64,000 bases of DNA from RGIG3009 sp045648765 (GTDB lineage Bacteria; Bacillota; Clostridia; Oscillospirales; Acutalibacteraceae): positions 87,556-151,555 of the forward strand of contig JAZROQ010000041.1 in the NCBI GenBank assembly GCA_045648765.1. The letters are read 5' to 3'. This document shows positions 23,633 to 31,895 of this stretch, one piece after another. How positions within the stretch are numbered: position 1 is the stretch's first letter; every line of letters begins with the position of its first letter. Position numbers and translations under genes: made by a program. The notes beneath the pieces were generated by a model, which was given only the letters and a program-made list of their open reading frames with translations, was not told where the DNA came from and ran no database searches.

Positions 23633-25963
23633 TTAACACAATGCCGTTTCAATAACAGTTTCCACGTTACGTGCAGTAACAAATTTTACATTTTGCTTGA
23701 CTACCTCGTCAATTTCTGCCAAATCCACCTCGTTGTCTTGCGGAATCACCACCGTAGTAAAATGATGGCGATATGCTGCCATGGTTTTTTCCTTTAAACC
23801 ACCAATCGGTAAAACCCGACCGCGCAACGAAATTTCTCCGGTCATTGCCACATCGTGGCGCACCGGTGTGTCTGTCAGAGCCGAAACAAGAGCCGTTGCC
23901 ATAGTCACACCGGCAGAGGGACCATCCTTTGGGACAGCACCTTCGGGAACATGAATATGGATATCTTTGGTTTTGTAAAAATCTTCCGCAATATTCCAGC
24001 GGTCAGCGGTAGAACGCACATAGCTGACAGCTGTTTTGGCAGATTCTTTCATCACATCACCCAAAGAACCCGTTAATTCTATTTTGCCCGTTCCGTTTAG
24101 TACAGCCACTTCTATTGGCATAGTTTCGCCACCAACGGCAGTCCAAGCCAAACCGTTAACCACACCCACTTCGTTTGTTTTACGTTCATTTTCCTCTTTG
24201 AAACGGCGTGGTCCTAAGAATTCGTGCAAATTTTTATCTGTCACGCTTACACTTTGTGCTGTTTCAGAAACAATTTTTTGCGCGCATTGACGACAAATTT
24301 TAGAAAGACACCGTTCTAAATTTCTAACGCCACCTTCGCGTGTGTATCCGTCAATCATTGCATAAATAGCAGCATTTGAAAAGCGAAGTTGTCGTGCGGT
24401 TAACCCGTTGGCTTTTAATTGTTTACGAACAAGGTGGTTACGCGCAATGTGGAACTTTTCTTCAGTAGTGTAACTGGAAAGCGTAATCACATCCATACGG
24501 TCAAAAAGAGGTGCAGGTATGTTTTCGGCATTGTTTGCCGTTGTAATAAACAGCACATCCGAAAGATCGTATGGAATTTCTACATAGTGGTCAACAAACG
24601 CGTGGTTTTGTTCTGTATCCAACACTTCCAACAAAGCCGACGAAGGATCGCCGTTATGGCTATTTCCCAGTTTATCAATCTCATCCAATAAAATAACAGG
24701 ATTATTCGACTTGGCCTTAGTGATTGCTTGAATCAAACGACCCGGCATCGACCCGATATATGTTTTGCGATGCCCGCGTATTTCAGCCTCATCTCGCACA
24801 CCGCCAAGTGATACGCGAACATATTGACGACCAAGCGCCTCTGCAACAGATTTTGCAATAGAAGTTTTACCTACACCGGGAGGACCGACAAGGCAAATCA
24901 CTTGCCCCGCCGTACCCCCTGTTAATTTTCGAACCGCCAACACTTCTAATATACGCTCTTTCACTTTGGTTAGTCCAAAATGATCACGATCCAATATTTT
25001 TTTGGCTTGTTCTAAATTATCTTTTTCTTTTGTGGTGGTGTTCCACGGCAGATTTAAACACACGTCCAAATAATTACGTACTACCGTTGCTTCGTGTGAG
25101 CCAAACGGCATTTTAGCAAGTTTATCGCACTCTTTAAGCAACTTTTCTTCGGTCTCTTGCAACAAAGAAAGCGCTTTAATTTTGGCACGTAATTCGTCAG
25201 CCTCCCCCATCGGGTCATCTGCTTCACCCAATTGCGAAGCAATCACCTTCATTTGCTCATGCAAATAATAATCCCGTTGGTTTTTCTCCATATTAGCCTG
25301 TACTTGTTCTTCAATACCACGTTCCAATTGCAAAATTTCGATTTCATCCGCCAACAATTTAAGCAGTGTATGTAAGCGTTTTTCGGCGTTTAAAGAATCT
25401 AAAATCTTTTGCTTTTCGTCTGCAGGAGCCGGTAAAACATCGGTCATACGGTCGGCTAATAGCAAGGCATCTTGCTCGGCCAACAAAGGTAACACATCGT
25501 CCGAGGAAATCTCACCCGAAAGCTCCGCATATTTTCCAAAATACGAGCGCAATTCGCGTACAAAAGCAGCCCCTTTTTCTTTGTCTGTAACAGAACGCGA
25601 TAAACATTCTCGCACCTGTACGGTGTAAAAAGGATCCTCTTTTAAAACAGAATGAATACGTGCGCGATACAATCCCTCTGCGACAACATGTATGGTATCG
25701 GGTGAAGTACGCAACACTTGACGAATGCGCAACACAACACCGGTTTTGCAAAGAGCTGTTATACCGGGGCGTTCTTCGGTAATATCTTGCTGCATAACCG
25801 CAAACAAGCATTGATCGGTATCCATGCAACTTTGTAAAGCTTGTATGGACTGCTCACGACGAACATCTAAATGCACAGTAGTTTTCGGGAAAACCACCAT
25901 ACCGCGCAAAGCAAGCAACGGAAGCGTTGCCAAACGCGATATTCGTCTTTTCATAGTCATCAT
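23633..25963 (-). CDS. lon: ATP-dependent protease Lon
   Basis: Lon degrades misfolded and regulatory proteins. The 776-residue protein has the N-terminal LON substrate domain starting PLLALRGMVVFP, a coiled central region, the AAA+ module with Walker A GPPGVGKTS and sensor elements, and the protease domain with the catalytic dyad Ser683 (KDGPSAGV) and Lys724 (GGLKEKTMAA). ATG 25963 follows TAGGAGTGG. A hairpin (25986-26015) separates it from clpX. No CtsR or CIRCE-like element was noticed upstream. Confidence 0.97.
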   Translation of the reverse strand: MMTMKRRISRLATLPLLALRGMVVFPKTTVHLDVRREQSIQALQSCMDTDQCLFAVMQQDITEERPGITALCKTGVVLRIRQVLRTSPDTIHVVAEGLYRARIHSVLKEDPFYTVQVRECLSRSVTDKEKGAAFVRELRSYFGKYAELSGEISSDDVLPLLAEQDALLLADRMTDVLPAPADEKQKILDSLNAEKRLHTLLKLLADEIEILQLERGIEEQVQANMEKNQRDYYLHEQMKVIASQLGEADDPMGEADELRAKIKALSLLQETEEKLLKECDKLAKMPFGSHEATVVRNYLDVCLNLPWNTTTKEKDNLEQAKKILDRDHFGLTKVKERILEVLAVRKLTGGTAGQVICLVGPPGVGKTSIAKSVAEALGRQYVRVSLGGVRDEAEIRGHRKTYIGSMPGRLIQAITKAKSNNPVILLDEIDKLGNSHNGDPSSALLEVLDTEQNHAFVDHYVEIPYDLSDVLFITTANNAENIPAPLFDRMDVITLSSYTTEEKFHIARNHLVRKQLKANGLTARQLRFSNAAIYAMIDGYTREGGVRNLERCLSKICRQCAQKIVSETAQSVSVTDKNLHEFLGPRRFKEENERKTNEVGVVNGLAWTAVGGETMPIEVAVLNGTGKIELTGSLGDVMKESAKTAVSYVRSTADRWNIAEDFYKTKDIHIHVPEGAVPKDGPSAGVTMATALVSALTDTPVRHDVAMTGEISLRGRVLPIGGLKEKTMAAYRHHFTTVVIPQDNEVDLAEIDEVVKQNVKFVTARNVETVIETALC

Positions 25964-25985
25964 AGTTTTTCCACTCCTAAAAATT

Positions 25986-26015
25986 AGCAGCCGGTCGCAA
26001 ATGCGGTCGGCTGCT
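25986..26015 (-). terminator. Hairpin terminator between clpX and lon
   Basis: AGCAGCCG pairs with CGGCTGCT, with extra GC-rich pairing inside, followed on the minus strand by AATTTTTA. It lies just before the lon ribosome binding site and may be a partial terminator. Confidence 0.55.
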
Positions 26016-26041
26016 ACACGAAAAGTCTTACTTTTTTTACG

Positions 26042-27343
26042 TTATCCGACTTTACGCTTTACCGTTTTTTTGCCCGGTGTTTTTATTCTTGTCGGTTTAC
26101 GTTCCGGATTTTTCACCAATTCCGGAGATGCATTTTCTTCCACACAAGCACGAGAAATTACAATCTTTTCAACGGTGTAGTCCGAAGGAATTTCAAACAT
26201 TAAATTTGTAAGCAACCCTTCCATCACCGAACGCAATCCTCGAGCGCCTGTGTTTTGTTGCAATGTCTTTTCCGCCACCGCTTTGAGCGCATCTTTGGTA
26301 AATTCCAGTTCGACGCCATCCAATTTAAACAAACCGGCATACTGCTTGAGAATAGCATTTTTCGGCTCGCTCAAAATTTTGACCAAAGCGCTAGCGTCTA
26401 AAGGTTGCAAAGCCGTAATCACCGGCATACGACCAACCAATTCAGGAATTAACCCAAATTTAACAAGGTCTTGCGGTACAACCTGACGGTACATTTCCCC
26501 TTGCTCAAAATCTTTTTTTGATTTAACCTCATTGCCAAATCCCATTGCCCCGGAAGAAACGCGTTTTTCAACGATTTTTTCAATGCCGTCAAAAGCACCG
26601 CCGAGAATAAACAAAATGTTGGATGTATTAATCTGAATAAACTCTTGTTGCGGATGCTTTCTTCCACCACCGGGAGGCACATTGGAAACAGTACCTTCCA
26701 AAATTTTTAAAAGAGCTTGTTGAACACCTTCACCACTAACGTCACGCGTAATAGAAGGATTTTCACTCCGACGAGCAATCTTATCAATTTCGTCCACGTA
26801 GATGATACCACGTTCAGCGCGTTCTACGTTACCTTCCGCCGCTTGTAACAAACGAAGCAAAATGTTTTCCACGTCTTCGCCAACGTAACCGGCTTCGGTC
26901 AGCGTTGTGGCATCGGCAATAGCAAACGGAACGTTCAACGTTTTAGCCAAAGTTTGCGCCAACGCTGTTTTACCAACACCGGTGGGGCCAAGCAACAGCA
27001 CGTTGCTTTTTTCTAAGTCAACGTCGGTGCTTTCGCCCATAAAAATACGCTTGTAGTGATTATAAACCGCTACCGATAACGTAATTTTTGCAGCATCTTG
27101 GCCAATAACGTATTCATCTAACACTTTTTTGAGTTCTTTGGGAGTTGGTAAAGTAAAAGAGCTTTCCGCATCCAAAGAACGTTTTTTGGAAAAGTGAGCG
27201 CCATCTTCCAAAATTTCACTGCACAGCTCGACACATTCATTGCAAATGTATACGCCGGGACCGGCAATCAAACGAAAAACCTCGTCTTGCGCTTTTCCGC
27301 AAAAAGAACAACACACCGAACGATTTTCTTCATTTTTCGACAT
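26042..27343 (-). CDS. clpX: ClpX ATPase subunit of the Clp protease
   Basis: ClpX unfolds substrates and feeds them to ClpP. The 433-residue protein has the N-terminal zinc finger CSFCGKA...CNECVELC (Cys12, Cys15, Cys34, Cys37), Walker A GPTGVGKTA, Walker B IIYVDEIDKI and an intact sensor 2 region with NTGARGLR. The C-terminus has an extra tail of about 20 basic residues (RIKTPGKKTVKRKVG). It lies 30 bases downstream of clpP. Confidence 0.97.
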   Translation of the reverse strand: MSKNEENRSVCCSFCGKAQDEVFRLIAGPGVYICNECVELCSEILEDGAHFSKKRSLDAESSFTLPTPKELKKVLDEYVIGQDAAKITLSVAVYNHYKRIFMGESTDVDLEKSNVLLLGPTGVGKTALAQTLAKTLNVPFAIADATTLTEAGYVGEDVENILLRLLQAAEGNVERAERGIIYVDEIDKIARRSENPSITRDVSGEGVQQALLKILEGTVSNVPPGGGRKHPQQEFIQINTSNILFILGGAFDGIEKIVEKRVSSGAMGFGNEVKSKKDFEQGEMYRQVVPQDLVKFGLIPELVGRMPVITALQPLDASALVKILSEPKNAILKQYAGLFKLDGVELEFTKDALKAVAEKTLQQNTGARGLRSVMEGLLTNLMFEIPSDYTVEKIVISRACVEENASPELVKNPERKPTRIKTPGKKTVKRKVG

Positions 27344-27373
27344 ACGCTCACCTCCCCCTTCATTGAAATTAAA

Positions 27374-27961
27374 TTAAGCGCGTTTTTCAATCACTTTGTC
27401 AATGATACCGTATTTCACAGCGTCTTCCGCTGTCATCCAGTTATCACGGTCGGTGTCTTTTTCAATCACTTCCAAAGGTTGACCGGTCATTTGCGATAAC
27501 AAGGTGTTCATACGGTTGCGAATAAACAAAATGTGCTCGGCTTGAATTTTGATATCACTGGCTTGACCTTTGGCACCACCAAGCGGTTGATGAATCATAA
27601 TCTCGCTGTTAGGAAGCGCCAAGCGCTTGCCTTTGGCACCGGCCACCAACAAGAACGAACCCATGCTAGCTGCCATACCAATGCAGATAGTAGAAACATC
27701 ACATTTAATAAACTGCATGGTGTCATAAATTGCCATACCCGCAGAAATCGAACCGCCGGGGCTGTTGATATAAAGATGAATGTCTTTATCAGGGTCTTGG
27801 CCTTCCAAATACAGCAATTGTGCCACTACCAACGATGCGGTAGCATCGTTTACTTCGTCAGACAGCATGATAATGCGGTCGTTAAGCAAACGAGAAAAAA
27901 TATCATAACTACGTTCACCGCGGCTGGTTTGTTCCACAACGTAAGGGACTAAACTACTCAT
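27374..27961 (-). CDS. clpP: ClpP protease subunit
   Basis: ClpP forms the proteolytic barrel used by ClpX. The 195-residue protein contains the catalytic Ser99 in GMAASMGSF, His124 in IMIHQPLGG and an Asp in EKDTDRDNW (about residue 169). No propeptide beyond the usual few residues is seen. It lies between tig and clpX, the classic gene order. Confidence 0.97.
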   Translation of the reverse strand: MSSLVPYVVEQTSRGERSYDIFSRLLNDRIIMLSDEVNDATASLVVAQLLYLEGQDPDKDIHLYINSPGGSISAGMAIYDTMQFIKCDVSTICIGMAASMGSFLLVAGAKGKRLALPNSEIMIHQPLGGAKGQASDIKIQAEHILFIRNRMNTLLSQMTGQPLEVIEKDTDRDNWMTAEDAVKYGIIDKVIEKRA

Positions 27962-28008
27962 TCACACTCATCCTTTCCGAGCACTAATATGCGCCATTTT
28001 TATGCGTT

Positions 28009-29319
28009 TTAATCTTCTTTTTTAGCTTTGGTTGCTTTTTGCGGTTTTACGGCAGTTTCTTTTACCAAATCCATTGCTTTGGTAACCGCCAAGTCTTTTG
28101 CCAATTCTTCTTTAGGAATAAAGGACTTGATCTTTTCGACTTCCATTTTATATTGCTCTGCATATTTAGCAAATTCCGCTTCTAAATCTTCTTCGGTGGG
28201 AACAATGCCTTCCACAGCAGCAATCTTTTCAAGTGCCAAACGAACTTTGACAGCACGTTCTGCTTGTTCACGGAAACCTTTGCGGAAATCTTCGTCGTTC
28301 ATGCCGGTATATTGCAAGTAGGTTTGCAAATTAAGACCTTGAGCTTGCAAACGATATTCAAATTCGCGAACACTTTCGGTTACGCGGTTTTCATACATTG
28401 CTTCCGGAATTTCACCTTTGAGGTTTTCCACCAATTGATTTAACAATTCTGTTTCAAAGGCATCTTCTGCAGCATGTTCTTTTTGATGTTTGATTTTGGC
28501 TTTAACATCGGCCTTTAAAGCATCCAATGTATCGAACTCGCTGCAATCTTTTGCAAAATCGTCGTTGAGTTCGGGCAATTCTTTGACTTTGATTTCATGC
28601 AATTTGCATTTGAAAACAGCCGGTTTGCCAGCCAATTCAGCAGCATGATAATCTTCCGGGAACGACACGGTAACGTCAAATTCTTCACCGGAATTTTTGC
28701 CAACGATTTGTTCTTCAAATCCCGGAATGAATTGATGCGAACCAAGAACCAAGGAATAGTTTTCGGCTTTGCCACCGTCAAATGCTTTGTCATCTACGTA
28801 ACCGTCAAAATCAAAGACAACCGTATCGCCCTCTGCTGCGGCACGATCTTCTACAGTCACCAAGCGAGAGTTGCGATCTTGCATTTTTTCGAGTTCTGCT
28901 TTGATTTCGTCTTCTTTAACCGAAACCGATTTTTTAGCAGCTTTAAGACCTTTGTATTCGGCAACTTCCACTTCCGGTTTCACGGTGATAACGGCTTTAA
29001 AGCACAAACCTTCCGCACCAACAGAAGTGACATCGAAGTCGATTTTATCTTCTACGTATTCGTAACCGGATTCGCGAATAGCTTCGTCCAATGCAGCAGG
29101 ATACACCGCATTGACGGCATCTTCATAAAACACGCCGGTGCCAAAAATCTTTTCGACATAGGCACGAGGGGCTTTACCTTTTCGGAAACCCGGGATGTTC
29201 ATTTTACTAATGTTTTTTTTGTAAGCAGCAGCAACTGCTTTTTCGAATTCGGCAGCGCCGACTTCGATTTCCAACTCTACACGGTTGGTTTCGACTTTGT
29301 TTGCTGATTTGAGTGACAT
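28009..29319 (-). CDS. tig: Trigger factor
   Basis: Trigger factor is the ribosome-bound chaperone that meets nascent chains. The 436-residue protein has the N-terminal ribosome-binding segment with the family motif PGFRKGKAP near residue 44, a middle FKBP-type peptidyl-prolyl isomerase domain (about 150-240, GDTVVFDFDGYVDDKAFDGG) and a helical C-terminal substrate-binding part, ending in a lysine-rich tail. AGGAGG precedes ATG 29319. It heads the tig-clpP-clpX-lon-engB cluster. Confidence 0.97.
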   Translation of the reverse strand: MSLKSANKVETNRVELEIEVGAAEFEKAVAAAYKKNISKMNIPGFRKGKAPRAYVEKIFGTGVFYEDAVNAVYPAALDEAIRESGYEYVEDKIDFDVTSVGAEGLCFKAVITVKPEVEVAEYKGLKAAKKSVSVKEDEIKAELEKMQDRNSRLVTVEDRAAAEGDTVVFDFDGYVDDKAFDGGKAENYSLVLGSHQFIPGFEEQIVGKNSGEEFDVTVSFPEDYHAAELAGKPAVFKCKLHEIKVKELPELNDDFAKDCSEFDTLDALKADVKAKIKHQKEHAAEDAFETELLNQLVENLKGEIPEAMYENRVTESVREFEYRLQAQGLNLQTYLQYTGMNDEDFRKGFREQAERAVKVRLALEKIAAVEGIVPTEEDLEAEFAKYAEQYKMEVEKIKSFIPKEELAKDLAVTKAMDLVKETAVKPQKATKAKKED

Positions 29320-29360
29320 TTGTTTTGCCTCCTACGCTTTTGAAATCCATATGTTTTGCT

Positions 29361-29366
29361 ATTATA
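29361..29366 (-). promoter_or_regulatory. Probable -10 box of the tig promoter
   Basis: A perfect TATAAT on the minus strand lies about 40 bases before tig; the -35 region is weak. Confidence 0.4.
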
Positions 29367-29426
29367 ACATATCTTACCAAAAAATACTAGTGAAATTTGA
29401 AGATTTTTCTGCCTTTTTTTAAAAAA

Positions 29427-30116
29427 TCAAGAAATTAACAACGGACAAAAAGAAAGCGCATCACACGATGTCAATTTCATGGAAATACCTTCCCATTCCC
29501 CTTGAAAAGCTGAGCGAATACCGGCGCTGTGGATATGACCGTAATAACAGCGTTTTATCCCCTCTTGTTGCAGCACGTCTGTGATTTCACGACATATAAC
29601 ATCTTCTACAATAGGCGGATAGTGCAAAAACACGATTGGTTCTAATCCTGTTTTTTTGGCGGCATCAATTGACATTTTTAACCGCGCTGCTTCACGTTGC
29701 AAAATTTTTGCATTATCTTCTTCGGTTGGATCAACATACCAACCGCGCGACCCGCACACGGCAAAACGGTCATCCACCGCTACCGCATCATTATGCACGA
29801 TACGTAAAGAATATAATCCGTTTTCTTCTAAAAAAGCATCCATTTTACGGCGGGTACACCACCAATAATCGTGGTTACCTTTAAAAAGAAGTTTCCGACC
29901 CGGTAAATCGTTCAAAAACGAAAAATCCGCCAATGTTTCTTCTAACGCCATCGCCCAAGAGATGTCACCGGCAATGACAACCGTGTCGGTCGGTTTTACC
30001 AAAGCGCGCCACTGTTTTTCCAAACGACTGACATAGTCATCCCAACCACGAAACACCGCCATGGATTTATCCGTGCTTAACGATAAATGCGTGTCCGAAA
30101 TAACAAATAACGACAC
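29427..30116 (-). CDS. Calcineurin-type metallophosphoesterase
   Basis: This 229-residue protein has the binuclear metal site of the family in order: SDTHLS at residue 8, VIAGDISW near residue 49, FKGNHDYWW near residue 79, FLHYPP near residue 169 and YGHIHSAG near residue 198. It resembles the small cytosolic phosphoesterases annotated next to housekeeping genes in Clostridia; the substrate is unknown. The GTG start at 30116 follows AGGTG and lies 8 bases after the thrC stop, so the two genes are probably co-transcribed. Confidence 0.88.
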   Translation of the reverse strand: MSLFVISDTHLSLSTDKSMAVFRGWDDYVSRLEKQWRALVKPTDTVVIAGDISWAMALEETLADFSFLNDLPGRKLLFKGNHDYWWCTRRKMDAFLEENGLYSLRIVHNDAVAVDDRFAVCGSRGWYVDPTEEDNAKILQREAARLKMSIDAAKKTGLEPIVFLHYPPIVEDVICREITDVLQQEGIKRCYYGHIHSAGIRSAFQGEWEGISMKLTSCDALSFCPLLIS

Positions 30117-30124
30117 GAAAACAC

Positions 30125-31615
30125 CTACTTCAAAAACTCAAATACGGCCTTTTCCATTTCGTTGCGTTCGCAAACCTTTGTAAAGCGCACAACCTTGTCT
30201 TTCAAAGTGAGTAACGAAGACGGAATCGGGCAACCGGTTAAGGCATTCAGGGTTTCCACTTTTTCAAACTCATCTAAATCGTCGCGGTCGCCGTTTAAAG
30301 CCGACAAAACGCTGGCAGAGAATTTATAAGGATTGGCCGTAGAAGCAATCACTGTGGGTGTGGTATCTCCGCTTTGTTCACGATAGCAACGATAAACACG
30401 TTTTGCCACGGCGGTGTGCGTATCGCACAAGTATTTTTCTTCTTCAAACGTGGCACGAATTTCTTGCAACGTATCTTCATCGTCACACCAACCGGCGGTA
30501 AACAAGCCTTGCAACGAAGCAAGCAACGATGCAGGAATAGTATATTTGCCGTTCTCTTTGAGCTCGGCCATCATTTCCCCTACCAATGCCGCATTTTCGC
30601 CCGACAAATGATACAACAACCGTTCCAAGTTGGAAGAAATCAAAATATCCATCGACGGCGAAGCGGTTAAGTGAAATGCACGATTACGGTCATATGTACC
30701 GGTTTTGATAAAATCGGACAATACGTTGTTGCAGTTGGAAGCACAAATCAAGCGATTAACAGGCATACCCATTTCACGCGCATAATATGCCGCCAAAATA
30801 TTACCGAAGTTTCCGGTAGGAACAACAACATTAATGGGATCGCCTTGGCGAATTTTGCTTTGTTTTACCAAATCGCAATATGCCGAAATGTAATACACAA
30901 TTTGCGGCACCAAACGTCCCCAGTTAATGGAGTTTGCCGAAGAAAGCATTTGACCTTGTTTTGCCATTTTTTCGGCAACGGCATGATCGGTAAAGATGGT
31001 TTTAACACCGGTTTGTGCATCATCAAAGTTACCATTGATGGCGCACACTCCAACGTTTGCGCCTTCTTGTGTTGTCATTTGCAGTTTTTGCATGGGGCTA
31101 ACACCGTTTTCGGGATAAAACACCACAATGCGCGTATGCGGGGCATCGCGGAAACCTTCCAAAGCGGCTTTACCTGTGTCACCCGAGGTAGCGACCAAAA
31201 TGACAATTTCTTTGCCGTCGGCTGTCTTTTGAGAAGAAACGCGCATAAGATGCGGCAAAATCTGCAACGCCATATCTTTGAATGCGCAAGTCGGGCCATG
31301 CCACAATTCCAAAATATGCGTATCGTTTTTAAGCGTATAAATCGGTGCAATATCGGCACTTTCAAAATGTTCCACAGTGTATGCCGAAGAAGCGCAATCG
31401 GTTACTTCTTCCAAAGAAAAATCGGTTAAAAAGCGCGATAAAACCGTAACCGCACGGTCAACATAAGACTGCGAGCGCAGCAGTTCCCAGTCCGATGCTG
31501 CCAATTTGGGCAAAGATTCGGGGACAAACAAACCACCCTCGGCAGATAAACCGCGCGTGATCGCCTCGGCCGCTGTTACAGAAACCGTATTATCACGAGT
31601 ACTTTTATAATTCAT
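30125..31615 (-). CDS. thrC: Threonine synthase
   Basis: ThrC converts O-phosphohomoserine to threonine with pyridoxal phosphate. The 496-residue protein is the long, E. coli-like class, with the cofactor lysine in CAFKDMALQ (Lys113), the phosphate-binding region VATSGDTGKAALEGF and VPTGNFGNILAAYYA. It has its own promoter (31647-31675) and a good AAGGAG site. No hom or thrB gene is nearby. Its product and that of asd-dapAB both descend from aspartate semialdehyde. Confidence 0.96.
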   Translation of the reverse strand: MNYKSTRDNTVSVTAAEAITRGLSAEGGLFVPESLPKLAASDWELLRSQSYVDRAVTVLSRFLTDFSLEEVTDCASSAYTVEHFESADIAPIYTLKNDTHILELWHGPTCAFKDMALQILPHLMRVSSQKTADGKEIVILVATSGDTGKAALEGFRDAPHTRIVVFYPENGVSPMQKLQMTTQEGANVGVCAINGNFDDAQTGVKTIFTDHAVAEKMAKQGQMLSSANSINWGRLVPQIVYYISAYCDLVKQSKIRQGDPINVVVPTGNFGNILAAYYAREMGMPVNRLICASNCNNVLSDFIKTGTYDRNRAFHLTASPSMDILISSNLERLLYHLSGENAALVGEMMAELKENGKYTIPASLLASLQGLFTAGWCDDEDTLQEIRATFEEEKYLCDTHTAVAKRVYRCYREQSGDTTPTVIASTANPYKFSASVLSALNGDRDDLDEFEKVETLNALTGCPIPSSLLTLKDKVVRFTKVCERNEMEKAVFEFLK

Positions 31616-31646
31616 AACATTTCACTCCTTTGATATACAACACGAT

Positions 31647-31675
31647 ATTATACCAAATTTTTCACTCCTTGTAAA
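31647..31675 (-). promoter_or_regulatory. Sigma-A-type promoter of thrC
   Basis: On the minus strand TTTACA (plus 31670-31675) and a perfect TATAAT (plus 31647-31652) are separated by 17 bases. Confidence 0.7.
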
Positions 31676-31692
31676 GGAAAACTTCGTATAAA

Positions 31693-31730
31693 AGCAAGAT
31701 ACCCGTGTGAAAACACACGGGTATCTTGCT
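31693..31730 (-). terminator. Strong terminator after the 43-residue peptide gene
   Basis: A perfect 17-base-pair stem with a 4-base loop, arm starting AGCAAGATACCCG, is followed on the minus strand by TTTTAT. It separates the secreted protein operon from thrC. Confidence 0.85.
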
Positions 31731-31748
31731 GAAGGTCGATTAGTGGGC

Positions 31749-31880
31749 TTACTCGTTGCCTTCGTCGTCGAAAATGTAATCCTCGCCTTTGCTGATGATA
31801 AGAGAGGAATTGAGGAGAGCAATTTCGGAGTCGGCAAACAACGTTTCGATTTCTAAAATCGGTTTATCATACGTTTTCAT
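31749..31880 (-). CDS. 43-residue acidic peptide, unknown function
   Basis: ATG 31880 has an ideal GAGGAGG site 7 bases upstream and opens a 43-codon frame, MKTYDKPILEIETLFADSEI at the start and an acidic end (EDYIFDDEGNE). There is no signal peptide, membrane helix or cysteine. The start pattern MKxYxKPxLEIE recalls small unannotated proteins I have seen beside surface-protein genes in gut Ruminococcaceae and Lachnospiraceae; that recollection is not a database result. It lies 15 bases after the stop of the 1695-residue secreted protein and before a strong terminator, so the two share a transcript. It could be a leader-type peptide, a chaperone or a regulator; I cannot assign a function. Confidence 0.75.
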   Translation of the reverse strand: MKTYDKPILEIETLFADSEIALLNSSLIISKGEDYIFDDEGNE

Positions 31881-31895
31881 TGTTTGACCTCCTCT

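Noticed and set aside
28597..29307. Open frame of 236 codons on the plus strand
   Set aside because: It lies wholly antisense to the trigger factor gene, is phenylalanine-rich as expected from an antisense frame, and has no ribosome binding site.
30671..31429. Open frame of 252 codons on the plus strand
   Set aside because: It is antisense to thrC, which has all family motifs; no start signal supports a second gene.
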